Source of the DNA: Paraspadella gotoi
Lineage: Eukaryota > Chaetognatha
Reading direction: 5' to 3'
Assembly: GCA_051294375.1 (NCBI GenBank)
Contig: CM119264.1
Span: 24,891,648 to 24,955,647 of the forward strand
Length of the DNA stretch: 64,000 bases
Shown: positions 47,829 through 60,616 of the stretch, in pieces
Layout: each line of letters opens with the position of its first letter
How positions within the stretch are numbered: the stretch's first letter is position 1
The notes under the pieces: generated by a model
Databases searched by the model: none
The model's input: only the letters and a program-made list of their open reading frames with translations
Told to the model about the DNA's origin: nothing
Program-made: the position numbers and the translations under genes

Positions 47829-48457
47829 AGTTTCCAGCACCGAATTCCTCTTCTTTTGACAGACGTTTCGCAAAACGAATTTTCTCCCCCCCCTCTCCGC
47901 CTCCCTTCCATCTTTCCTTTCCTCTAATTTCTCTTTCCTCTTCCTCTACTTTTTTTTTTTTCGTTTACTCTCTGACAAAAAAATGTAGGAACCGAGTTTT
48001 TTGAATCTTGGTTCGCAAAATCGGATGAGGAGTCACGAGAGAGAAAAAAAAAAGGATTAGAAAAGTAGGACAATTGAAAATCAGATTCGCCGGTTTGGCG
48101 GGAGCGAAAGGGAAATGAAAAAAAAAGGATATAAAGGAAAAAAAGGAAAAAAAAATTGTGAGGAAGTCGACGGATGACGAATGCAAAGGTGAAAGAGGAA
48201 AGAGTTTAAGTGAAAAGGAAATGGAAAAAGAAAGGGAAAAGAAAGGAAAAGAGGAAGAAAAAGAAAAAGGGGAATAATAGAAATGAATAAACAAAGAAGG
48301 ATGTTATATACTGGAGATCGATTTAAGTGAACTAAGAATGCTAAATAAAAGAAACTGAAGTTAATATTTAAAACGAATAAAGAAAGAGTTTAAAAGGGTT
48401 AGGAAAAAGCGAGGACTTTCTTCTTTAAATATTCACAATTGAGAGAGAGAGAGAGAG

Positions 48458-48667
48458 NNNNNNNNNNNNNNNNNNNNNNNNNNNNNNNNNNNNNNNNNNN
48501 NNNNNNNNNNNNNNNNNNNNNNNNNNNNNNNNNNNNNNNNNNNNNNNNNNNNNNNNNNNNNNNNNNNNNNNNNNNNNNNNNNNNNNNNNNNNNNNNNNNN
48601 NNNNNNNNNNNNNNNNNNNNNNNNNNNNNNNNNNNNNNNNNNNNNNNNNNNNNNNNNNNNNNNNNNN
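48458..48667. other. Assembly gap, 210 N, inside (GA)n
   Basis: GA repeats on both sides. Confidence 0.99.
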
Positions 48668-49278
48668 GAGAGAGAGAGAGAGAGAGAGTGAGAGAGAATT
48701 TGAGTAGGAAAAAAGGTCACGGAAATTCTAAACGTCTCCTTTTTCGTGAAAAAAAGTGTGATTCGCGAAATGTGAATCAAATTTTTTCCCCGAGTGATTT
48801 TTGGAACGATTCTCTTGTCGTTCGATGAGATGAAACTTGGATGAGTGATAATTGTGATAGAATTGTGAGAGAGATGAGTGAGAGATAAGTGATCGAAAGA
48901 GGATTTGAACGCGAGGGTGAACGAGATTAAAGGGGCGGTGGGTGAGGAGGTGGTATTGGCTGGTGAGGTCATCGCCTGCAACAGACAAGATGGACGGACG
49001 GATTTATTGGCCAGAATCGACAGATGGCGCGAAAGAAGTTGCGTCTTTGTCCCTCAGACGAAATAAGACGAAATCGAAAACAATGGGACATTTGATTCTT
49101 ATTAGTTTCTCTTTGTTTTTGTTTCTTTTTTGCGTCTTGAGCTCGATATTGCGGTACAGAAGGGATGATAGTGAAGGAATTTAATGTTGCACATATGGAA
49201 CATATACATAATTATACAATAAGAAATTAATTCCTTAATGTATAACAAAAGAAATGGAGAAAGCATGAAAAAAAGAAT

Positions 49279-49382
49279 TGAAAGAAAGAAAGAAAGAAAG
49301 AAAGATAGAAAGAAAGAAAGAAAGAAAGAGAGAAAGAAAGAAAGAAATAAAGAAAGAAAGAAAGGAAGAAAAATAAAAGAAA
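49279..49382. repeat. (GAAA)n microsatellite
   Basis: Imperfect tetranucleotide run of about 25 units. Confidence 0.9.
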
Positions 49383-49529
49383 GAGCGAGGGAGAAGAGGA
49401 AAGCTAGAGAGAGAGAGAGCTCGGGAAATCGAGTAATGAAGTATTCTAGGGATGAGAGCACATTCGGCTTTTAGTGGACAAATAAACTCTCCAGATCAGA
49501 TGGGTTTTTTATCTGGGAAAAGGGAGGGC

Positions 49530-49664
<135 letters not shown>

Positions 49665-50644
49665 TGGATGAGGAGATGGAGAAATGGCTTCATTGCATCA
49701 GGTTGAGAGAAAGCGCCAAGTATTGAACAGGTGACGCAAATTAATTAAAAGTACACAAATTAATTCAGTTCATAGTTGCTTGACTTAAGAGAGAGCTTAA
49801 GATTCATGTAGGAAAAAATTGATACATTTAAAAAGGAGAAAATTAAAAAAGTGAAATTTAGTATTGTAGAAATTTCAAATATTGTGATTCAATCAAGAAT
49901 TAATTGGAAGGATCGTTGTGAAGTTATTTGAGACTTCACGTCCGCGTTCATAGTCGGGTTCTGAGGGAGACAAATACGTCATATTACTTACCACTAAACC
50001 TCTTGAATGCTTAAAAATTATTTAAATTTAGTTGTTTAAATTGTTTAAAATCAAAAAGAAAACAAATTACAAAGAAGATAAGGAAGTGACGAATTTAGAT
50101 CATTGTGAACTAAGGACAAAGATAAAGACGAGAAGCAGACGAGAAGAAGAAACGGAGAAGAAAGAGAAAAGGAGAAGGAGACAAAAAAGAAAAGAAAACG
50201 ATAAGGAAAGGATAACGAGGCTCAGAGGTTGAGAGGGTCAAAATGAGAAGGAGAGATGTTGACAGAAGCGGAACGAGATCGATATTTGAGAGGAAAGAGA
50301 TGAGTGGGATGGTGGATGGTGGATGGTGTATGGTGGATGGGGGAAGGAGATGGGAGAAGGAGATTGGAATGAGAATTGGGAAAGGAGATGGGAGAAGGAG
50401 ATGGGAATTAGGATGGAGAGAAATGGAGGAAAAAAGTTTGAAAATGAGCATAAGTGAAGCAGATCGAGTAGAGTGGACAAATTCGAATTATGACCCACGA
50501 CCCGAAACTGGTTGAGATCTCAGCAGGAAAATTTTAGAAGACGAATTGAAAGTCGAAGAACAATACATCATCTGTTTCAGCAGAAATCGGAGGGGAAAAA
50601 AAGATAAGGATGGAGAAAAATTCCATTAAGAATAAAATTGGAGG

Positions 50645-50649
<5 letters not shown>

Positions 50650-50722
<73 letters not shown>
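50650..50722. repeat. (GA)n microsatellite
   Basis: GA tract just before the start of the 5.8 kb duplication. Confidence 0.9.
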
Positions 50723-50723
<1 letters not shown>

Positions 50724-51032
50724 GGAGACGGCAGGACAGAGACAGAGAGGGACAAAGACAGAGACAGAGAGAAGAGATAAACTCAGACGCGTGGGAGAAA
50801 AGAAAAATAAGGAGGAAGAAGAGAGAGAGAGAGAAAGGAAATCGTCTCAAGGGCCTCACCCGCCCTCACCCTTTCCCACTCTCTCGCCTCACCCTCTGCT
50901 CTTTTCATTAGCATCAGGTTTTTTTTTTCAATTTCGTCTGATCGAATTTTTCTTCCTGTTTTTTTGTTTTGTTTTTGATTTTTTTTTTTATTTTTTATTT
51001 TTATTTTAAAAAGTGTTTTTATTTTGTAATAT

Positions 51033-51180
51033 GACCACTTTTATGAAATTGGTACAACCGAGTTAAAATATAACCATTCATTTTATTTAATAAGCTATCT
51101 TTTCCTGACTTTCGATAGGCAATGGTTCGTTAACGTCTCCTTCCCTCTTACAGAATAACAAGCAAGCAGAGCAGAACTGT
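51033..51180 (+). repeat. Interspersed repeat R1, copy e
   Basis: GAAATTGGTACAACCG and AAGCTATCTT, then AGGCAATGGT...CTCCTTCCCTCTTACAGAATAACAAGCAAGCAG. This aligns in order with 12060-12145 although the flanks are unrelated, so it is an independent insertion. Confidence 0.55.
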
Positions 51181-51472
51181 TTTCGTGATTTTTACAAAAA
51201 ATCTATTTTGTCTTTTTTTTTTAATTCTCCTCTTCGCCAGATTTTACTCACCTAAAAAAAAACTACCCCCTCAACCCCTCCTCTTGTCCCCTCAACACCC
51301 CCCTTTTCCTCTCAACACCCCCTCTACTCCACAAACCAAGGGTCTCGACCCCTCGATCCTTCCTTCATGACTCCACATCCGCGACGCCGATTTTACGATT
51401 CGTCTTCGCGATAAAACATCTTTCCCGAGGTCGACCCCAAGGATATTTCCGAGCGAGCGGCGGGCGGTGGAA

Positions 51473-51506
51473 GGGGTCTTTGAGGGGGAATGGGGTTTGG
51501 AACGGG
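51473..51506 (+). repeat. G-quadruplex-capable stretch, copy 1
   Basis: Four runs of at least four G with loops of 3-8 bases, shortly after a C-rich CCCCTCAACAC repeat at 51263-51330. Repeated at about 57291-57325. Confidence 0.5.
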
Positions 51507-52414
51507 GTATGGGCGTCCTGGAGGGGAGCATATTTAGAGGAGGGTTTAGAAAAGCCCTAGGGGGTCCAGTAGGCCTTTTTGTGGGGGGGTCAAGAGCCGT
51601 TCAGATTCGGAAGATTATTGGCGGTTCTCGTCAACTGGTCGTCGCTTCGTGTTGTATTTTTGTTCGATATTGATTTTTCGGGGCAGGTTCGGTTATTGTA
51701 TTTCTCTCCAGTTCGAGGTGAGGGCGAGAAAGGCAGTTGAGTTAGGATAAATTTAAAGTCTCGTGGGCGAAAGCTTGAAATAGCTCTGACCCATGGATTG
51801 GCAGAATTAGGAACGGCGGGCGACTGCAGAGGAGGGAAGTTAGAATGTGAGTGAGAGGTGGTTAGACAGAAAGTATAGGGATGAGTCAAGGGGCGATATA
51901 ATGGGTAAGTTACGAAAAAACGTGTTTTTCTTTGTCCGGTATTAGGAGGATCGAAAATTAACAATTTTAGTGAAATCATTACGTAATTCAGAATTTATAA
52001 AGAAAATCATATCTCTACATATATATATTTATATATACGCCAAGATACTAAATACTTTAAAATTGATTTTTCGCGCCCCAAAATTGAAAACGCCGAGAAA
52101 ACTTGACTTACTTTTGTGATTCGTTAGCCGTCACGACTTTTCGATATCTGATGACTTAACATTCACTCTCGATATTCACGCCTTCGTGAGTCTTGACGGA
52201 ATCAGCGAACGAGGAGTTCTGACGGTCTTCTCACGAATTTGGTCGTCATTGCAGAATCTGTGAATATTTTATTAAATCGAAATCGATTTGATTGATTACC
52301 AATCAATTTTATCGATGACCAAGTTGAGTCTCCGACCAGTCTAGACCTAAATCCCGAGAGACCAATCGACACATCACGACTTTGAAAGCAGAAATTACAG
52401 AAAGTTTGATAAGG

Positions 52415-52500
52415 CGTCACAACGGCGTGACGGACGGTGTCACAGACGGCGTGACGGACGATGACGTTACAGACGGCGTTACAGACGGCGTATAGACAGG
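52415..52500. repeat. 12 bp minisatellite (ACAGACGGCGTT type), copy 1
   Basis: Units such as ACAGACGGCGTG, ACGGACGGTGTC and ACAGACGGCGTT run for about seven repeats. The array is shorter and more irregular than in the second copy. Confidence 0.75.
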
Positions 52501-52759
52501 CATGATATTCAGAATAACAGAAGGAATGGAGATTGGAGACCAATAGGCAGGTAGGCATTAAGGGAACAGAATTACAGTTGTACAGTTGTTTGGAACATAA
52601 TGACAAATTAACCCTTTTAAATAAAAATAACATAATAGCTCAGAAACAGCCAAAAAGTCAATAAACAAAAACTGATATTAAACAAATTTATTGGATGATG
52701 TAACAGCAATTTATCTTACTTAAAAGAAATTTGGAGAAGCAGGACGAAGAGCAAAACGA

Positions 52760-52788
52760 GAGAGAGAGAGAGAGATGAGAGAAGAGAG

Positions 52789-52839
<51 letters not shown>

Positions 52840-52932
52840 AAGAGAGAGAGAGAGAGAACTCTGATGCCACTAATATCTCACTTAATCCCTTGTTTTATTC
52901 CTGTCTGAGACGATTCCGGCCACTGAGAGTCC

Positions 52933-53010
<78 letters not shown>
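52760..53010. repeat. (GA)n at 52760-52858 and (CT)n at 52938-53010, copy 1
   Basis: Opposed tracts flanking AACTCTGATGCCACTAATAT. The counterpart in copy 2 is 58602-58850. Confidence 0.9.
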
Positions 53011-53014
<4 letters not shown>

Positions 53015-54298
53015 TATTCTCTGTCTCTCTTTATCTCTGAGTGTCCCTCTCGATCTCCCTCTCACTCTCTATCTGCGCTTCGCGTCGGCCATCAATCTCA
53101 ATTTTCCATAATTGCAGATGATCTGCTTATCGTCGTCGTCGTCGTCGTTCACCCATAAAAACCCGGTCCCTTGCTGTCCTCTATCAGACTATCGCCTTCC
53201 GCATGAAAAAGTTTCTCAGGATGTAAGCAAACGCCATTTAAAAACCCGGATCTAATGGCAAAATGATTAGCACTAAAAACATTAGCTCACCGACTCGTAT
53301 TTATATATTTTATTATATTTTTCATATAATATTTTAATTCGTCGAATGGCTGTTTAAAACCAAAATATATACAGAGTGTCTCAAGCGTACTCTCACTTTA
53401 CAAATGAACTGTGTCAAATTGGATCTATGGTTTTATATATATATTTATTTTATAACTGCTAATAGTTTAAAAATAAATTAATACTGATGTAGAAGCTTTG
53501 TCACAAAACTCGGTTATTCTTCGATCGCAACTCCATCTCTCGGTGGGAATTTCAATCCGTTTTAAATATCGGTTTCGATGTCTTCTTTCCTGATTAAAAT
53601 CGATAATTTTTTTCCCTCATTTTTCCCGCGTTTTTTTTCTTTTTTTTTATTATTTTAATCCCTTTGATTCTTATGCGTCGCCAGACCAAAGGATATAATC
53701 ATAGAAGGATCGCTTTTCCGAGAAATGAAAAAAAATTTTTTTCCTGATAATGATGCCTTTTGTTGTTGTTGTTGGTATCATCGGGTTCGTTATCTGTAGG
53801 CGAAGCCGGAGGATAAGAGAATATAATTTTAAAGCAAGTGGGGGGGGGGGAGGATATCGACCCTCAAAATGCGTTCGGTGCTCCGTACGATTAGCACTAT
53901 TACTATTAGTATTGCTATACTATTAGTATTGCTAGTATTACTATTAGTATTAGCTAGCCTCAAACCTATCATGTTTTGCTACTGAAATGGGGAGTTCTAT
54001 AAAAATGACCTGAGAATGTAGTTATGCAATTCAGCACTAGTCCATCTGAGATGAGAAGGGCTGAGAAAGCGCAATGGTATCGCAGTTTTACGGCATCGCC
54101 AAATACTTAAGACATAAAACATAATTGATATTCAACGTTTGATGTCAAGTAAAAAATAAAAAATTATAATGATCAAAATCATTTAACAGGACGAGTACAA
54201 AATATTTACAAACAATGGAAAAAATGGGCTCTTTTCAGAGATTCATCCATTTCATTTCTTGTATCCCTGAACTTGATTTTAATCAATTTCTGTAGTCA

Positions 54299-54670
54299 TA
54301 ACCCAATCTGTAACGCTAATCCCTAAACCTAATCATCACCCCAATAAACCTTAGCCCAATCCCTAATCTTAAACCTAACCCAACTTTAACCTAACCCTTT
54401 ATCCCTAAGCATTATCATTAACATTTATCAAAAACATAGTAATTTACCCTCATCCTAAACCTAATCTATTACCTTTACTTTGTAGCGGAATTATAATTAA
54501 TTTTTTAATTAAAAATTAAGTAGAAAGTTAGGTTAAGATTAGTTTAAGGATTAGGTCAGAGATTAATTGAGGGTTATGGTTAAGGATTAGAGTTAAGATT
54601 AAAAATTAGATATAAATGTTGAGGGTTAAGGATTAGGGTTAGGGAGTTAAGTTTATAATTTTAGAAACAT
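54299..54670. repeat. Inverted degenerate telomere-like repeats, copy 1
   Basis: A C-strand arm (54299-54480: AATCCCTAAACCTAATC, AACCTAACCC and similar) is followed after an AT-rich spacer by a G-strand arm (54520-54670: AAGGATTAGGGTTAGGGAG and similar). The units drift around CCCTAA/TTAGGG with no long exact array. Confidence 0.65.
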
Positions 54671-54771
54671 GATTAAGTTAAAATATTAGATTAAATTAAA
54701 TTCAGGGGTAAAATCAACAGAAATGGTTCGCTATGGGAAAGGAATGCCAAAATATTTAAAGATATTCAAAA

Positions 54772-56332
54772 TCAAAAAATATTCGTCAATTGATCGTTTG
54801 GAGTAATTGTTTCCTCGGGGTGAGCTGCTCGACCACGATCTTCTAATTTTTCCGTACTGAAATAAAAAGCGAATTACAATAGAAAATAATAAAACTTGAC
54901 CAAAAAATAATATATCAATAAACAATTTTTTACATTTTTAGCCTGGCACATCAAGACACTCAAATATTAAATAAATAGATTTAATTCCCAATAAATAATT
55001 GTTTTGTTTAAAATAACGGTCTTTGTAATAAAGTTATAAACTTATAAAATTGGTTTTCCTTTGAACATAAAAAACCTTTTAAAATTCTCTAAATCTAAAA
55101 TCTTAAATCAAAGAATTTATATACTTAATATTTTGTAATTTATTCTTTGAAATCAATTTTGAAAATAGATTCTTGTCTTTTATTACTTTAATTGGATTTT
55201 GTTACTAAAATAAATGAACAAGAAAGGTAATTCAAATGTGTTGTGCCGCAGTGACTTTCTACCAAATGTGTATTTATGACACGCAATGCATCAGAATCTT
55301 GTTTTTTATTCTTTAAAATTTTTTGAAACTAAAAAACTATAGGATCGATTTTTATGATTTTTTCCTTCCTTCTCTAGAACTTTATAAATTGTCGTTTAAA
55401 ATAAATTGAAAAGCCTTTCCAAATAGAAAATAAAATTTTTCTTACAGTATCATATTGACACAATCTGGGTATAATATTTTAATTGTTTTTTCTAGAGCAA
55501 CAAATTTAATCTAATTTTGTAATTTCAACCTGTTGCATTTCAAAATCGGCGGTATTTTGAAAGTGGATTCCGGCAACAATAGACCCCCGCCACAATCTTC
55601 TTCCTTGTTTCCTGAGTTGGGTCCGATCGTAAGAAAAGGAGCGTTGGCATCCGCTACACCGCCATCTCATGCGGAGACTGCCTCCTCTTATACGGTCGCT
55701 TGTTGAGTTGGGACCCACTCAGCCTTTCCATCGCAATTACAAGCCTAAGAGGAAATTTTAATTTTTCAAGTTTTCCTAATATCATCCAAATATATGTCGA
55801 ACTACTCAAAAAGTAATGCAGTTTACTAAGTTAGGAGCAGCTGTTAACTTTACTTATTTAACATAATACTATTATTGGCAACCCTGCGGTTGCCGGAGCA
55901 GGAGAGGGAAGTTTCGCTAAGAATCCTCGTACATTTTTTTGGTACTTTTTCATTTTCAACTTACCTTGTATGAGCCATTATAAATTTATTATCATTATCA
56001 TTTATTATAAAGCTCCATTTTAGTGCAACAAGTTATTTTCACTTTTGCCAACATCTTGTCAAATTACCTCGTTGAACGACTTCGACAATTTTAATAAACT
56101 ATCGATCGTTGCCAAAAATGGTTGGTTTGGGTCAACTGCAAATCTCGATGAGATATTCGCAACATCTTCATATTCGTCGTCGTCAACGGACAAGTTCTCG
56201 GAGAGTTCTCATCGCTTGAATTGTCCGAGACGTTCGTTCTCGTTCTCGCTTGCATCATAATCGTCTGTCGCTTTGGTCATCGCTGCCATTCGAAACGAAT
56301 CTTCATCGGCTCCGTCACTCAGCGAAACTGAC
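54772..56332 (-). pseudogene. Second, indel-damaged copy of exons 3-5 of the AT-hook/zinc-ribbon gene
   Basis: This repeats exon 3 (56068-56332), exon 4 (55530-55744) and exon 5 (54772-54856) of the gene at 60.6-62.8 kb, inside the first copy of the 5.8 kb duplication. Exons 3 and 4 carry several one- or two-base indels that break the frame (for example GATCGGACC where the other copy has GATTCGGACC). Exon 5 is in frame and ends in TGA, whereas the other copy's exon 5 is broken. Exons 1 and 2 are absent because the copy stops at the N gap. The complementary damage suggests two noisy assemblies of one locus rather than a true pseudogene. Confidence 0.65.
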
Positions 56333-56356
56333 CTAAGTAAAAACTATATAATATCA

Positions 56357-56424
56357 AGCACTGTTTTAATTTTTGCCCATATATATATGATATGATATGA
56401 TATGGGCGAAAATTAAACAGTGCT
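56357..56424. repeat. Same hairpin in the first 5.8 kb copy
   Basis: The stem and loop match 62213-62281. The right arm has one A fewer. Confidence 0.7.
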
Positions 56425-56545
56425 TTCAATTTCAATTTTTACAATTTTGGGGTGTTTAGGGATAAGGATGGTTAAGGTTAGCGGGTCTCCAGGCAAAAAA
56501 AAGTTTTCTTCTCTAACATTGTTCTTTTTTTCTTTTTTGCATAAC

Positions 56546-56570
56546 NNNNNNNNNNNNNNNNNNNNNNNNN
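56546..56570. other. Assembly gap, 25 N
   Basis: Separates the two 5.8 kb copies. Confidence 0.99.
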
Positions 56571-56856
56571 GACAAAGACAGAGACAGAGAGGAAGAGATA
56601 AACCTCAGACGCGTGGGAGAAAGAAAAATAAGGAGGAAGAAGAGAGAGAGAGAAAGGAAATCGTCTCAAGGGCCTCACCCGCCCTCACTTCCCTTTCACT
56701 CTCTGCCTCTTTTCATTAGCATCAGGTGTTTTTTTTTTTCAATTTCGTCTGATCGAATTTTTTCTTCCTTGTTTTTTTGTTTTGTTTTTGATTTTTTTTT
56801 TATTATTTTTTATTTTATTTTAAAAAGTGTTTTTATTTTGTAATATTGACCACTTT

Positions 56857-57000
56857 TATGAAATTGGTACAACCGAGTTAAAATTAACCATTCATTTATT
56901 AAATAAGCTATCTTTTCCTGACTTTCGATAGGCAATGGTTCGTTAACGTCTCCTTCCCTCTTACAAGATAACAAGCAAGCAGAGCAGAACTGTTTTCGTG
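56857..57000 (+). repeat. Interspersed repeat R1, copy f (duplicate of copy e)
   Basis: Same as 51033-51180 within the second 5.8 kb copy. Here the second block reads CTCTTACAAGATAACAAG, closer to copy b. Confidence 0.55.
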
Positions 57001-58235
57001 ATTTTTACAAAAAATCTATTTTGTCTTTTTTTTTTTAATTCTCCTCTTCGCCAGATTTTACTTACCTCAAAAAAAAAGACTACCGGCCCTCAACCCCTCC
57101 TCTTGTCCCCTCAACACCCCCCTTTTCCTCTCAACACCCCCTCTACTCCACAAACCAAGGGTCTCGACCCCTCGATCCTTCCTTCATGACTCCACATCCG
57201 CGACGCCGATTTTACGATTCGTCTTCGCGATAAAACATCTTTCCCGAGGTCGACCCCAAGGATATTTCCGGCGAGCGGCGGGCGGTGGAAGGGGTCTTTG
57301 AGGGGGAATGGGGTTTGGAACGGGGTATGGGCGTCCTGGAGGGGAGCATATTTAGAGGAGGGTTTAGAAAAGCCCTAGGGGGTCCAGTACGGCCTCTTTT
57401 GTGGGGGGGTGCACGAGCCGTGTCAGATTCGGAAGATTATTGGCGGTTCTCGTCAACTGGTCGTCGGTTCGTGTTGTATTTTTGTTCGATATTGATTTTT
57501 CGGGGCAGGTTCGGTTATTGTATTTCTCTCCAGTTCGAGGGTGAGGCGAGAAAGGCAGTTTCGAGTTAGGATAAATTTAAAGTCTCGTGGGCGAAAGCTT
57601 GAAATAGCTCTGACCCATGGATTGGCAGAATTAGGAACGGCGGGCGACTGCAGAGGAGGGAAGTTAGAATGTGAGTGAGAGGTGGTTAGACAGAAAGTAT
57701 AGGGGATGAGTCAAGGGGCGATAATGGGTAAGTTAACGAAAAAACGTGTTTTTGCTTTGTCCCGGTATTAGGAGGATCGAAAATTAACAATTTTAGTGAA
57801 ATCATTACGTAATTCAGAATTTATAAAGAAAATCATATCTCTACATATATATATTTATATATACGCCAAGATACTAAATACTTTAAAATGATTTTTCGCG
57901 CCCCAAAATTGAAAACGCCGAGAAAACTTGACTTACTTTTGTGATTCGTTAGCGTCACGACTTTTCGATATCTGATGACTTACATTTCACTCTCGATATT
58001 CACGCCTTCGTGAGTCTTGACGGAATCAGCGAACGAGGAGTTCTGACGGCTTCTCACGAATTTCGGTCGTCATTGCAGAATCTGTGAATATTTTATTAAA
58101 TCGAAATCGATTTGATTGATTACCAATCAATTTTATCGATGACCAAGTTGAGTCTCCGACCAGTCTAGACCTAAATCCCGAGAGACCAATCGACACATCA
58201 CGACTTTGAAAGCAGAAATTACAGAAAGTTTGATA

Positions 58236-58352
58236 AGGCGTCACAGACGGCGTGACGGACGGTGTCACAGACGGCGTGACGGACGGAGTAACAGACGGAG
58301 TAACAGACGGCGTTACAGACGGCGTTACAGACGGCGTTACAGACAGCGTGAT
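58236..58352. repeat. 12 bp minisatellite, copy 2
   Basis: About nine to ten units of ACAGACGGCGTT/ACGGACGGAGTA type, longer than the array at 52415. Confidence 0.75.
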
Positions 58353-58598
58353 ATTCAGAATAACAGAAGGAATGGAGATTGGAGACCAATAGGCAGGTAG
58401 GCATTAAGGGAACAGAATTACAGTTGTACAGTTGTTTGGAACATAAATGACAAATTAACCCTTTTAAATAAAATAACATAATAGCTCAGAAACAGCCAAA
58501 AGTCAATAAACAAAAACTGATATTAAACAAATTTATTGGATGATGTAACAGCAATTTATCTTACTTAAAAGAAATTGAGAAAAGCAGGACGAGAGCAA

Positions 58599-58601
<3 letters not shown>

Positions 58602-58696
<95 letters not shown>

Positions 58697-58774
58697 ACTC
58701 TGATGCCACTAATATCTCACTTAATCCCTTGTTTTATTCCTGTCTGAGACGATTCCGGCCACTGAGAGTCCCGC

Positions 58775-58850
<76 letters not shown>
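58602..58850. repeat. (GA)n and (CT)n tracts, copy 2
   Basis: The same arrangement as 52760-53010, with longer and purer GA. Confidence 0.9.
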
Positions 58851-58851
<1 letters not shown>

Positions 58852-60139
58852 ATAATATTCTCTGTCTCTCTTTATCTCTGAGTGTCCCTCTCGATCTCCC
58901 TCTCACTCTCTATCTGCGCTTCGCGTCGGCCATCAAATCTCAATTTTCCATAATTGCAGATGATCTGCTTATCGTCGTCGTCGTCGTCGTTCACCCATAA
59001 AAACCCGGGTCCCTTGCTGTCCTCTATCAGACTATCGCCTTCCGCATGAAAAAGTTTTCTCAGGGATGTAAGCAAACGCCATTAAAAACCCGGATCTAAT
59101 GGCAAAATGATTAGCACTAAAAACATTAGCTCACCGACTCGTATTATATATTTTATTATATTTTTCATATAATATTTTAAATTCGTCGAAATGGCTGTTT
59201 AAAACCAAAATATATACAGAGTGTCTCAAGCGTACTCTCACTTTACAAATGAACTGTGTCAAATTGGATCTATGGTTTTTATATATATATTTATTTTATA
59301 ACTGCTAATAGTTTAAAAATAAATTAATACTGATGTAGAAGGCTTTGTCACAAAACTCGGTTATTCTTCGATCGCAACTCCATCTCTCGGTGGGAATTTC
59401 AATCCGTTTAAATATCGGTTTCGATGTCTTCTTTTTCCTGATTAAAATCGATAATTTTTTTCCCTCATTTTTCCCGCGTTTTTTCTTTTTTTTTATTATT
59501 TTAATCCCTTGATTCTTATGCGTCGCCAGACCAAAGGATAGAATCATAGAAGGATCGCTTTTCCGAGAAATGAAAAAAAATTTTCCCGATAATGATGCCT
59601 TTTTGTTGTTGTTGTTGGTATCATCGGGTTCGTTAATCTGTAGGCGAAGCCGGAGATAAGAGATATAATTTTAAAGCAAGTGGGGGGGGGGGAGGATATC
59701 GACCCCTCAAAAATGCGTTCGGTGCTCCGTACGATTAGCACTATTACTATTAGTATTGCTATTACTATTAGTATTGCTAGTATTACTATTAGTATTAGCT
59801 AGCCTCAAACCTATCATGTTTTGCTACTGAAATGGGGAGTTCTATAAAAATGACCTGAGAATGTAGTTATGCAATTCAGCACTAGTCCATCTGAGATGAG
59901 AAGGGCTGAGAAAGCGCAATGGTATCGCAGTTTTACGGCATCGCCAAATACTTAAGACATAAAAACATAATTGATATTCAACGTTTGATGTTCAAGTAAA
60001 AATAAAAAAAATTATAATGATCAAAATCATTTAACAGACGAGTACAAAATATTTACAACAATGGAAAAAATGGGCTCTTTTCCGAGATCATCCCATTTCA
60101 TTTCTTGTATCCCTGAACTTGATTTTAATCAATTTCTGA

Positions 60140-60510
60140 AGTCATAACCCAATCTGTAACGCTAATCCCTAACCTAATCATCACCCATAAACCTTAGCCC
60201 CAATCCCTAATCTTAAACCTAACCCCAACTTAACCCTAACCCTTTATCCCTAAGCATTATCATTAACATTTATCAAAAACATAGTAATTTACCCTCATCC
60301 TAAACCTAATCTATTACCTTTACTTTGTAGCGGAATTATATTAATTTTTTTAATTAAAAATTAAGTAGAAAGTTAGGTTAAGGATTAGTTTAAGGATTAG
60401 GTCAGAGATTATTGAGGGATTATGGTTAAGGATTAGGAGTTAAGATTAAAAATTAGATATAAATGTTGAGGGTTAAGGATTAGGGTTAGGGAGTAAGTTA
60501 TAATTTTAGA
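60140..60510. repeat. Inverted degenerate telomere-like repeats, copy 2
   Basis: The same locus in the second 5.8 kb copy, including CTTAACCCTAACCC on the left arm and GGATTAGGGTTAGGGAG on the right. Confidence 0.65.
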
Positions 60511-60616
60511 AACATGATTAAGTTAAATATTAAGATTAAAATTAAATTCAGGGGTAAATCAACAGAAATGGTTCGCTATGGGAAAGGAATGCCAAAATAT
60601 TTAAAGATATTCAAAA

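Larger units (their letters stand above)
50751..56545 (+). repeat. 5.8 kb duplicated segment, copy 1
   Basis: From GACAAAGACAGAGACAGAGA to TTTTTTGCATAAC at a 25-N gap. Collinear with 56571-62405 over its whole length, with indels mostly in homopolymers. Confidence 0.9.

Noticed and set aside
48942-49184. 80-codon + frame with a hydrophobic stretch
   Set aside because: No codon bias, no splice context and no recognisable domain; probably chance.
52202-52633. 143-codon minus-strand frame
   Set aside because: It runs through the 12 bp minisatellite, and the second 5.8 kb copy differs there by indels and unit number.
54299-54670. Relic of a telomere-telomere fusion
   Set aside because: Fusion would give TTAGGG units followed by CCCTAA units; the order here is reversed.
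58872-59075. Minus-strand frame with an Asp run (KLFHAEGDSLIEDS...)
   Set aside because: The Asp run is a (GTC)n microsatellite, the frame ends in GA-repeat codons, and the other copy shifts frame at a C homopolymer. No splice partner found.
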